NCBI RefSeq assembly: GCF_001761385.1
Contig: NZ_CP017476.1
Coordinates: forward strand, 857,501-921,500
Direction of reading: 5' to 3'
DNA length: 64,000 bases
Source of the DNA: Hydrogenophaga crassostreae
GTDB taxonomy: Bacteria > Pseudomonadota > Gammaproteobacteria > Burkholderiales > Burkholderiaceae_C
The position numbers were made by a program, and so were the translations under genes. Shown here piece by piece: positions 54,305 through 62,193 of this stretch (position 1 is the stretch's first letter; every line of letters starts with the position of its first letter). The notes below the pieces were generated by a model. That model ran no database searches, was not told where the DNA came from, and worked only from the letters and a program-made list of their open reading frames with translations.

Positions 54305-55210
54305 ATGATTCAAGACTTCAAAAACAAGACCGCGGTACTGACCGGCGCAGGCTCGGGCTTCGGTCTGGAGTGCGCCCGCATTGGCGCTGCGAGGGGCATG
54401 AACCTCGTGATGGTGGATGTGCAGCAAGACGCGCTGGACAAAGCCGAGGCGGAGATCAAGGCCACGGGCGTGAAGGTGTTGGCGCGGCGGGTGGATGTGT
54501 CCGATGCCGATCAAATGGCGGCGCTGGCCGATGAAGTTCAAAAGACCTTTGGCGCCCCCCATTTCGTTTTCAACAACGCCGGTGTGGGTTCCGGTGGCCT
54601 GATCTGGGAGAACTCGGTCAAAGACTGGGAGTGGGTGCTGGGCGTCAATCTCTGGGGCGTGGTGCACGGCGTTCGCCTGTTCACGCCGATGATGCTGGCG
54701 GCCGCCAAGGCCGATCCCGGTTACCAGGGCCATATCGTCAACACCGCCAGCATGGCCGGCTTGCTGACCGCGCCCAACATGGGCATCTACAACGTGAGCA
54801 AACACGCGGTGGTGAGCCTGAGCGAGACGCTGTACCAGGACCTGAAACTGGTGACCGACCAGATCGGCGCCAGCGTGTTGTGCCCTTACTTCGTGCCAAC
54901 CGGTATCAGCCAGAGTCAGCGCAACCGGCCCGATGCCATGGCCGACGAAAAGCCCACCCAGAGCCAGCTGATTGGTCAGGCCATGGGTGAAAAAGCGGTG
55001 AGCTCGGGCAAGGTTTCTGCGGCCGAAGTGGCCGGTATGGTGTTTCACGCCATTGGCGCCGACCAGTTTTACATCTACAGCCACCCCAAGGCGCTGGGCA
55101 ATGCGCAGCAGCGTTTTGACGCCATCGTGGCGGGCACCAACCCTGTCGACCCTTTTGCGGCCAGGCCCGACATTGGTGAAGCCTTGCGGGCCCAGTTGCG
55201 CAAAGGTTGA
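54305..55210 (+). CDS. Short-chain dehydrogenase/reductase
   Basis: A 301-residue SDR with TGAGSGFG (14-21), NNAGVGSGG and YNVSK, and a C-terminal part longer than classical SDRs (QRFDAIVAGTNPVDPF). It resembles the SDR type often found with alkene or retinol-like alcohol oxidation. AGGAG precedes the ATG. Substrate unknown. Confidence 0.9.
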   Translation: MIQDFKNKTAVLTGAGSGFGLECARIGAARGMNLVMVDVQQDALDKAEAEIKATGVKVLARRVDVSDADQMAALADEVQKTFGAPHFVFNNAGVGSGGLIWENSVKDWEWVLGVNLWGVVHGVRLFTPMMLAAAKADPGYQGHIVNTASMAGLLTAPNMGIYNVSKHAVVSLSETLYQDLKLVTDQIGASVLCPYFVPTGISQSQRNRPDAMADEKPTQSQLIGQAMGEKAVSSGKVSAAEVAGMVFHAIGADQFYIYSHPKALGNAQQRFDAIVAGTNPVDPFAARPDIGEALRAQLRKG

Positions 55211-55216
55211 AGGCCG

Positions 55217-55762
55217 TTGTCGGCCAGTGGCCACGCCTTGTTCGACACGGCCATTGGCCGTTGCGGGGTGGCGTGGGGCCCGCAGGGTTTGCTGGCCGTT
55301 CAATTGCCGGAGATGAGCGATGGGGGGACAACGCGTCGTCTCTTGAAAAGCGCAGGCGCCAGCTTCCCGCTGAGCGACGGGCCGCCGATGGTGGCGCAGG
55401 CCATCGAGGGCATACAGGCTTTGTTGCGAGGCGAGCCGCGCGATTTGTGCGAGCTCTCCCTGGACCTGTCGCGGCTCACCGAATTCCAGCGCAAGGTGTA
55501 CGCCATCGCCCGAGCCATCGCGCCGGGGCACACCCGCACTTACGGGGAAGTGGCCCTGGAGCTGGGCGATGTGAAGCTGGCCAGGGCCGTGGGCCAGGCG
55601 CTGGGCCACAACCCGTTTGCCCCCGTGGTGCCTTGCCACCGGGTGTTGGCCGCGGGCAACCGCCCAGGCGGGTTTTCGGCGACGGGTGGTGCGGCCACCA
55701 AGCTGCGCATGCTGGCAATCGAGGGCGCGGTACTGAGCGAGACACGGCCCCTGTTTGATTGA
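55217..55762 (+). CDS. ogt: Methylated-DNA-[protein]-cysteine S-methyltransferase
   Basis: A 181-residue Ogt/Ada-C-type suicide repair protein that removes alkyl groups from O6 of guanine. The acceptor Cys is in VVPCHRVL, the helix-turn-helix region is TRTYGEVALELG, and the Asn hinge is LGHNPFAP. Start TTG 55217 is the best available. It lies 6 bases after the SDR stop, so it is probably co-transcribed. Confidence 0.93.
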   Translation: MSASGHALFDTAIGRCGVAWGPQGLLAVQLPEMSDGGTTRRLLKSAGASFPLSDGPPMVAQAIEGIQALLRGEPRDLCELSLDLSRLTEFQRKVYAIARAIAPGHTRTYGEVALELGDVKLARAVGQALGHNPFAPVVPCHRVLAAGNRPGGFSATGGAATKLRMLAIEGAVLSETRPLFD

Positions 55763-55828
55763 GGGGTCTCGCCGCCGGGAGGTGCCCTTTTTGGTGGAGG
55801 GTTTTCCCTGATCACGGACAATCCAGCG

Positions 55829-57043
55829 ATGCCTTTGACCCGTTACCTCAAAATGGCCCTGATACTGGGCCTCATCTCTGCGATCGGTCCGTTTGCGATC
55901 GACATGTACCTGCCCGCGTTGCCCGACATCGGGCAGAGCCTGGGGGCAGAGGTGGGACAGGTGCAGCTCACGCTGACCGTGTTTTTCCTGGCCCTGGGAT
56001 CTGGGCAGTTGTTGTACGGCCCGGTATCGGACATGGTGGGCCGCAAGCCGCCTCTCTATTTTGGTCTGGGCTTGTTCGCGCTGGCCAGCATCGGTTGCGC
56101 GGTCACCACCGACGTGCAGACCTTGATAGCGTTGCGCTTCATGCAGGGGCTGGGTGCGGCAGCCGGCATGGTGATCCCGCGCGCAGTGGTGCGCGACATG
56201 CACACAGGCACCGAAGCGGCCCGCATGATGGCGCTGCTGATGCTGGTGTTCAGCGTGTCGCCGATTCTGGCGCCGCTGGCGGGCAGTGGCGTGATTGCGC
56301 TGACAGGCTGGCGCGGGGTTTTCTGGTGTGTTGCGCTGGCGGCGGCGGCGGGCCTTCTCTTGATCAATCGCGCACTCAAGGAAACACGTGGGCCTGAACA
56401 GCGGGTCGCGAGCAGCCTGGGCAGCGCGCTGAGCGCCTATGGGGTGTTGCTGCGCGATCGCCATTTCCTGGGGTTGGTGGGCATCAGCGCGAGCGTGATG
56501 GCGGGTTTCTTTGTGTTCCTTGCGGGTTCGCCCTTTGTGTTCATCAACCACTACGGCGTCACGCCGGTGCAATACAGCCTCGCTTTCTCCCTCAATGCGA
56601 TTTCCTTCATCGGCGCCTCCCAACTCACGGCCCCATTGGGCAAACGCTTTGGCCTGGTGCCGCTGGTCAAGTTCGCGGCCAGCGCCGCGGGTGTGTTCAT
56701 GGTGAGCCTGCTGCTGTTTTACCTGTTGGGCGGCGACAGCATGGTGGTACTGATGGCGCTGTATTTTGTGGCCAGCGGTTTCATGGGGCTGGTCATTCCG
56801 ACGGCTTCGGTGCTGGCGCTTGACCGCCATGGTCCCATTGCCGGAACCGCTTCGGCGCTCATGGGCACGCTGCAAATGATGGGCGGCGCAGCGGCCATGG
56901 GCATCGTCAGCCTGTTCGCCAATGGCAAGCCCATGCCCATGGTGGCGGGCATGGCCGCCGGTGCACTGACCGGCGTGGCGCTGACCTGGCTGACCTTCGG
57001 TGGTGCACAGACGCCGGGTGCGAAACCGGTCAGAACGGTCTGA
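55829..57043 (+). CDS. Bcr/CflA family MFS multidrug exporter
   Basis: A 404-residue transporter with 12 predicted helices. IGPFAIDMYLPALPDI in helix 1 and the loop motif GPVSDMVGRKPP are diagnostic of the Bcr/CflA drug:H+ antiporter group. A conserved RFMQGLGAAAGMVIPRAVVRD follows. It may export a toxic substrate or intermediate of the neighbouring pathways, which is not shown by sequence. Confidence 0.93.
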   Translation: MPLTRYLKMALILGLISAIGPFAIDMYLPALPDIGQSLGAEVGQVQLTLTVFFLALGSGQLLYGPVSDMVGRKPPLYFGLGLFALASIGCAVTTDVQTLIALRFMQGLGAAAGMVIPRAVVRDMHTGTEAARMMALLMLVFSVSPILAPLAGSGVIALTGWRGVFWCVALAAAAGLLLINRALKETRGPEQRVASSLGSALSAYGVLLRDRHFLGLVGISASVMAGFFVFLAGSPFVFINHYGVTPVQYSLAFSLNAISFIGASQLTAPLGKRFGLVPLVKFAASAAGVFMVSLLLFYLLGGDSMVVLMALYFVASGFMGLVIPTASVLALDRHGPIAGTASALMGTLQMMGGAAAMGIVSLFANGKPMPMVAGMAAGALTGVALTWLTFGGAQTPGAKPVRTV

Positions 57044-57188
57044 GGCTGTCGAGCCCGAATCACCCTGCCGGCTGACGCGTGGGTGACAGGTTGGGGCGCT
57101 GTCGCACCGTGGCTCTAGGGTATGTCGCGATGTGATGAAACCTGTTCGATGCTTCAATGTGGCGAACCGCAACTTGAGGCACGAACCG

Positions 57189-58862
57189 ATGGCAGATACA
57201 AAGCTGATTCTTGATTACGTCTATGGACACGAGGCGTCCATGCCCGACCGGGTTTACCTGACCCAGCCGCTGGGCAATGACCAGGTGGCGAACTACACAT
57301 GGGCGCAGCTCATGGACCAGTCGCGCCGCATGGCAACCCACCTTCAGGGCCAGGGCTTCGCTCCCGGTTCAAAAATTGCCATTCTGTCCAAGAATTGTGC
57401 CCATTTCATCATGGCCGAACTGGCCATCTGGATGGCGGGTCACACCACCGTGGCCATCTTCCCGACCGAGACGGCGGACACCGTGCGATACGTGCTGGAG
57501 CACAGCGAAGCCAGCTTGCTCTTCGTGGGCAAACTCGACACCTGGGCCCAGCAGACGCCTGGCGTGCCTGCAGGCTTGCCGTGTGTGGCATTCCCGCTGG
57601 CACCCAAGACTTCTTTTCAAACCTGGGACAGCATCATCAATCGCACCGAACCCATGGCGGGCCAGACGCGACGCCAGCCGGACGATCTGGCCATGCTGAT
57701 GTACACCTCGGGTTCCACTGGAACCCCCAAGGGTGTGATGCACAGCTTTGATGCGGCCACCAAAGCCAGCATGGGCATTGCCGCCGAACTGCGCAGGCAA
57801 ATTCAGGGTGATGTCCGCTTGTTGTCTTACCTGCCACTGGCCCACATTTTTGAGCGTGCCTGGATCGAGTGTTCCTCGTACATCGACGGGAAATACCACA
57901 TCTATTTCGCCGAGTCGCTCGATACCTTCCTCGCCGATTTGCAGCGTGCCCGGCCCACAGCGTTCATCTCCGTGCCAAGACTCTGGTTGAAGTTTCAGCA
58001 GGGTGTTTTTGCCAAAATGCCGCCCAAGAAGCTCGACATGCTGCTGGGCATCCCGTTTTTGGGCCGCATCGTGGCCCGCAAGGTGCTCACCGGCCTGGGC
58101 ATGGATCAGGTGCAACTGGCTGGCAGCGGCTCTGCCCCCATCCCGGCAGACCTGATCGTCTGGTACAAGCGCCTGGGCCTGAACCTGAGTGAGGGTTATG
58201 GCATGACGGAAGACTTCGCCTACTCCTTCAACTCCACCGCGGAGAAGTCGGCGCCGGGTTGTGTGGGCGTGACCATGCCGGGTGTGCAGGCGCGGATCAG
58301 TCCTGAAGGGGAGATTCAGATCAAGTCGCCGGGCAAGCTGGTGGGTTACTACAAGCAGCCTGAGCTGGATGCCGAATGCTTCACCGAGGACGGCTTCTTC
58401 CGAACCGGTGATCTGGGCGAAATCCGCAGCGACGGCCTGTTGAAGATCACCGGGCGGGCCAAGGAGCAGTTCAAAACCGCGAAGGGCAAATACGTGGCGC
58501 CAGCGCCCATCGAGAACCGCATCAATGCCCACCCGATGGTGGAGCAGTCCATCGTGTCGGGCGTGGGGCAATCGGCCGCTTATGCGTTGGTGGTCCTGGC
58601 CGAAGGGCTGCGTCCGCGTCAAGACGATGCCGCTGTGCGCAAAGAGGTGGAGACCGAATTCACCCGTCTGCTCGATGAGGTGAACGCCAAAGTCGCCGAC
58701 TACGAGCAGTTGAAGATGATCGTGATTGCGCGCGAACCCTGGAGCATTGAAAACGGCTGCTTGACGCCCACCATGAAAATCAAGCGCGCGCGCATTGAAA
58801 CCATGTCGGCGCCGCAGATCGAGGCGTGGTACGGCAATCAGAAAAAAGTCATGTGGGCTTGA
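57189..58862 (+). CDS. Long-chain fatty acid-CoA ligase (ACSL/FadD15-like)
   Basis: A 557-residue AMP-forming ligase of the eukaryote-like long-chain branch. Motifs: MLMYTSGSTGTPKGVMHSF (about 172-190), LSYLPLAHIFERAWIE, EGYGMTEDFAYSF, FFRTGDLGEI and ITGRAKEQFKTAKGKYVAP. I start at ATG 57189 with GAGG upstream; a frame from 57132 adds 19 residues without support. A strong terminator follows. Confidence 0.93.
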   Translation: MADTKLILDYVYGHEASMPDRVYLTQPLGNDQVANYTWAQLMDQSRRMATHLQGQGFAPGSKIAILSKNCAHFIMAELAIWMAGHTTVAIFPTETADTVRYVLEHSEASLLFVGKLDTWAQQTPGVPAGLPCVAFPLAPKTSFQTWDSIINRTEPMAGQTRRQPDDLAMLMYTSGSTGTPKGVMHSFDAATKASMGIAAELRRQIQGDVRLLSYLPLAHIFERAWIECSSYIDGKYHIYFAESLDTFLADLQRARPTAFISVPRLWLKFQQGVFAKMPPKKLDMLLGIPFLGRIVARKVLTGLGMDQVQLAGSGSAPIPADLIVWYKRLGLNLSEGYGMTEDFAYSFNSTAEKSAPGCVGVTMPGVQARISPEGEIQIKSPGKLVGYYKQPELDAECFTEDGFFRTGDLGEIRSDGLLKITGRAKEQFKTAKGKYVAPAPIENRINAHPMVEQSIVSGVGQSAAYALVVLAEGLRPRQDDAAVRKEVETEFTRLLDEVNAKVADYEQLKMIVIAREPWSIENGCLTPTMKIKRARIETMSAPQIEAWYGNQKKVMWA

Positions 58863-58934
58863 GTGCCCCCACCCTGCGCCGGGCAACGGTATCGCGACGG
58901 GGGTGTGGCAAACTGTTGCCATCCCTTCTCCCAT

Positions 58935-58959
58935 AGGCACCCATCAGGTGCCTTTTTTT
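58935..58959 (+). terminator. Terminator directly before tex
   Basis: AGGCACC-CATCA-GGTGCCT followed by seven T residues ends the ligase transcript. The T-run stops 4 bases before the tex ATG, leaving no room for a tex ribosome-binding site or promoter after it. It may therefore also act as a leader hairpin for tex. Confidence 0.9.
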
Positions 58960-58963
58960 CGCC

Positions 58964-61351
58964 ATGCAAAAAATCATCGCGCAAATCGCGCAAGAAATCA
59001 AAGTTCAGGTTCAACAGGTCATCGCAGCGGTGGAGCTGCTGGATGGCGGTGCCACCGTGCCGTTCATTGCGCGTTACCGCAAAGAGGCCACCAATGGCCT
59101 GGATGACATTCAGTTGCGCGAGCTGGAATACCGGTTGACCTATTTGCGAGAGCTGGAAGACCGCCGTGCTTCGGTGCTCAAGAACATCGATGAACAAGGC
59201 AAGCTCACCGATACCCTGCGGGCAGCCATCGCCGCTGCGCCCACCAAACAGGAACTCGAAGACCTGTATCTGCCCTTCAAGCAAAAGCGCCGCACCAAGG
59301 GTCAGATCGCCCGCGAATTTGGCATCGAACCCTTGGCCGACAAATTGTGGGCCGATCCCACGCTGGACCCGGCCACCGAGGCGGAGGCTTTTACCCGACC
59401 GGCCGAAGTGCTCGATGACGGCAAGCCAGGCCCCGATTTCTCGACCGTGCCGGCGGTGCTCGATGGCGTGCGTGATCTGCTGAGTGAGCGCTGGGCCGAA
59501 GACGCGGGGCTGTTACAGAACCTGCGTGAATGGTTGTGGAACGAGGGCCTGTTCAAGAGCACGCTGGTGGCAGGCAAAGATGAAAACCACCCCGATGTGG
59601 CCAAGTTCCGCGACTACTTTGAATACGACGAGCCGATCAGCCGCGTGCCGTCGCACCGCGCTCTGGCGGTGTTTCGCGGCCGCACCCTGGAGATTCTCGA
59701 CGCCAAGCTCGTGGTACCGGAAGCCGAGCCCACATTGACCGCAACTGGGCGCCCTGCGCCAGTGGTTTCGCTGGCAGAAGGCCGCATTGCCCTGCATTTG
59801 GGCTGGAGCCACAAGGCCCGCGCGGCAGATGATCTGTTGCGGAAATGTGTGGCCTGGACCTGGCGGGTGAAACTGAGCCTGTCGAGCGAGCGCGACTTGT
59901 TTGCGCGTTTGCGTGAAAGCGCCGAAGGCGTCGCGATCAAGGTGTTTGCCGACAACCTGCGGGATCTGTTGCTGGCCGCTCCGGCCGGACCCAAGGCGGT
60001 GATGGGACTCGATCCGGGCATCCGGACCGGGGTCAAGGTGGCGGTGGTGGATGTCACGGGCAAGCTGGTCGACACAGCCACGGTTTTCCCCCACGAACCC
60101 CGCCGCGACTGGGATGGCGCCTTGCATACGCTGGCGCTGCTGGCCCGCAAGCATGGCGTGAGCCTGATTGCGATCGGCAACGGCACGGCGAGCCGCGAAA
60201 CCGACAAGCTCGCCGCTGACCTGATCAAGATGCTTGAGAAGGCCGGACAAACAGGCGTTCAGAAGGTGGTGGTGAGCGAGGCCGGCGCATCGGTGTATTC
60301 GGCCAGCGAATTCGCTTCCCAGGAAATGCCCGATGTGGATGTGAGCCTGCGCGGCGCGGCCAGTATTGCGCGGCGGCTGCAAGACCCGTTGGCCGAGCTG
60401 GTGAAGATCGACCCCAAGAGCATTGGTGTGGGCCAGTATCAGCACGATGTGAACCAGAGTGAGTTGGCACGCACGCTGGAGACCGTGGTGGAGGACTGCG
60501 TGAACGGCGTGGGAGTGGACCTGAATACGGCCAGCGTGCCGTTGCTGTCCCGGGTGTCGGGTTTGTCGGGCAGCGTGGCGAAAGCCGTGGTGCACTGGCG
60601 GGAAACCCACGGGGCTTTCAAAAGCCGCAAGCAACTGATGGATGTGGCTGGGCTGGGCGCCAAAACCTTTGAACAAAGCGCAGGCTTCCTGCGCATCCGC
60701 GGCGGCGAGAACCCGCTGGACATGACGGGGGTGCATCCCGAGACCTATTCGGTGGTCGAGCAGATCATCGAAAAAACGGGGCAGCCTGTGGCCGCACTCA
60801 TGGGCCGTGCAGACATGTTGAAGGCGCTGCGTCCCGAGTTGTTTGCCAATGAGAAGTTTGGCGTGATCACGGTGAAAGACATTCTGGTCGAGCTGGAAAA
60901 GCCGGGCCGCGATCCGCGCCCGGACTTTCAGGTGGCGCGCTTCAACGACGGGGTCGATGACATCAGCGACCTGCGCGAAGGCATGATTCTGGAAGGCACG
61001 GTGAGCAACGTGGCCCAGTTTGGCGCCTTCATCGATCTGGGGGTGCACCAGGATGGTCTGGTGCATGTGAGCCAGTTGGCCAACAAGTTTGTCAATGATG
61101 CCCGTGAGATCGTGAAAACGGGTGACATCGTGAAGGTCAAGGTGATGGAGGTGGATGTGGCGCGCAAGCGCATTGGGCTGTCCATGAAGCTGGATGCCAC
61201 GGCGCCAAGGCGTGAAGCCGGGGCGGCCCGCGACAACCGGTTCGAGCCTGCCCGTCAGGGCCACGGCGGTGGGCGATCTGGCGGGCAAGCGCCTCAAGCG
61301 GCTTCGGCCATGGCGTCGGCATTTGCCAAGCTGCAGCAACCCAAATCCTGA
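58964..61351 (+). CDS. tex: Transcription accessory protein Tex
   Basis: A 795-residue nucleic-acid-binding protein. Order: N-terminal helical Tex region with DGGATVPFIARYRKEATNGL, YqgF/RNase H-like domain (VMGLDPGIRTGVKVAVVD, about 345), helix-hairpin-helix repeats (NTASVPLLSRVSGLSGSVAK and DVAGLGAKTFEQSAGFLRI), and an S1 domain (EGTVSNVAQFGAFIDLGVHQ, about 677), then a Gly/Arg-rich tail. Tex acts in transcription quality control. The ATG at 58964 is supported by domain start, but no Shine-Dalgarno site is visible. Confidence 0.97.
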   Translation: MQKIIAQIAQEIKVQVQQVIAAVELLDGGATVPFIARYRKEATNGLDDIQLRELEYRLTYLRELEDRRASVLKNIDEQGKLTDTLRAAIAAAPTKQELEDLYLPFKQKRRTKGQIAREFGIEPLADKLWADPTLDPATEAEAFTRPAEVLDDGKPGPDFSTVPAVLDGVRDLLSERWAEDAGLLQNLREWLWNEGLFKSTLVAGKDENHPDVAKFRDYFEYDEPISRVPSHRALAVFRGRTLEILDAKLVVPEAEPTLTATGRPAPVVSLAEGRIALHLGWSHKARAADDLLRKCVAWTWRVKLSLSSERDLFARLRESAEGVAIKVFADNLRDLLLAAPAGPKAVMGLDPGIRTGVKVAVVDVTGKLVDTATVFPHEPRRDWDGALHTLALLARKHGVSLIAIGNGTASRETDKLAADLIKMLEKAGQTGVQKVVVSEAGASVYSASEFASQEMPDVDVSLRGAASIARRLQDPLAELVKIDPKSIGVGQYQHDVNQSELARTLETVVEDCVNGVGVDLNTASVPLLSRVSGLSGSVAKAVVHWRETHGAFKSRKQLMDVAGLGAKTFEQSAGFLRIRGGENPLDMTGVHPETYSVVEQIIEKTGQPVAALMGRADMLKALRPELFANEKFGVITVKDILVELEKPGRDPRPDFQVARFNDGVDDISDLREGMILEGTVSNVAQFGAFIDLGVHQDGLVHVSQLANKFVNDAREIVKTGDIVKVKVMEVDVARKRIGLSMKLDATAPRREAGAARDNRFEPARQGHGGGRSGGQAPQAASAMASAFAKLQQPKS

Positions 61352-61383
61352 AGGGTTGGAGCGGTTGTCGAAATAGAGGCAAA

Positions 61384-61405
61384 AAAGCCCTCAAGTTCGG
61401 GCTTT
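61384..61405. terminator. Weak terminator-like hairpin after tex
   Basis: AAAGCCC-TCAAGTTC-GGGCTTT lies 33 bases after the tex stop. The plus-strand side has only three T residues after the stem; the minus-strand side has a longer T-run though no minus-strand gene ends here. Confidence 0.4.
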
Positions 61406-61474
61406 AGAGGTCGAAAAACCCACTAGAACAGCGGTAGTGTTTGGACCCGCTGATCCCGAAAAAGGGGTTTTGTC

Positions 61475-62116
61475 ATGATCAATATTGCTTCCAGTCAACC
61501 GGTTCACTGGCCGGTTTCACCAACGGCCGTGGCGGTTGCACCCGTCTCTGCGGTGACGTCGGTGAAACCTGCCCAGCAGTCGCCGCGTGAGGGCCAGTCG
61601 GGCCTGGGGTCCGATCGCCGGGCCCAGACCCACGCGTCTCCAGGCCTGAATCCCAAGAAGACGCCGGATCAGGAGGGGCATACGCCGGCCTCTGACGCAG
61701 CGCCGATTCTGCCGCGAGACAAACCCAAGGACGGTCAGGCGCCCAGCGCCACCCAGTCGCAAGAGGACCCCAAACAACAGGCTCGGGATGCGCAGGCTGC
61801 CCAAGATGAGCGCTCTGCGCAAAAGCAGAAGCTGCTGGATGTGCTGTCCAGCGTCTGGAAGGCCAGTGCTGCGGTAGTGGAAAACGCGCTTGGACGATCC
61901 GGTGAAAGCGTTGACGGGACGGGGCTGGACCAAGCTCAGAAACAGGCGGCTCAACCGGCTGCTCCGCCGGTCAGGCTATTGGGTGCGCCAGCATCTGACT
62001 CTCCTGACGGGCGTGTTGATCAGGCGGCCACAGAGCCCGCCGTGGCCTACACCGAGCAAGGTGCCAGCGAATGGAATGCGCTGGAGTTGGGGCGGCTGGT
62101 CAACAAGCGAGCCTGA
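61475..62116 (+). CDS. Uncharacterised low-complexity protein
   Basis: A 213-residue hydrophilic protein rich in Ala, Gln, Pro, Ser and Asp, with no recognisable domain, no signal peptide and no membrane helix. Only one helix is likely (about 108-140, QKLLDVLSSVWKASAAVVENA). The rest is predicted disordered. It lies between tex and a strong terminator and faces a histidine kinase gene. Composition is like the linker parts of hook-length-control or anti-sigma proteins, but I do not assign a function. Confidence 0.6.
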   Translation: MINIASSQPVHWPVSPTAVAVAPVSAVTSVKPAQQSPREGQSGLGSDRRAQTHASPGLNPKKTPDQEGHTPASDAAPILPRDKPKDGQAPSATQSQEDPKQQARDAQAAQDERSAQKQKLLDVLSSVWKASAAVVENALGRSGESVDGTGLDQAQKQAAQPAAPPVRLLGAPASDSPDGRVDQAATEPAVAYTEQGASEWNALELGRLVNKRA

Positions 62117-62139
62117 GGGATTTCGGGCAAGACGGATGA

Positions 62140-62181
62140 AAAAATGGGGGTGGTTGCCTTGTCGCAACCGCCCCCATTTTT
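62140..62181. terminator. Bidirectional terminator
   Basis: AAAAATGGGGGTGGTTGC / GCAACCGCCCCCATTTTT forms an 18-base stem with one mismatch around a six-base loop, flanked by A and T runs. It separates the convergent unknown gene and histidine kinase gene. Confidence 0.95.
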
Positions 62182-62193
62182 GCGTGGTGTTGC

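Noticed and set aside
51184..55762. A defence island or toxin-antitoxin system in the GST-GNAT region
   Set aside because: The GNAT protein is ElaA-like and has no paired RHH antitoxin gene; neighbours are metabolic and repair enzymes.
54278..57172. 964-codon open frame on the minus strand
   Set aside because: It lies opposite the SDR, ogt and Bcr/CflA genes, is His/Gln/Arg-rich with no domain, and reflects codon bias of the real genes.
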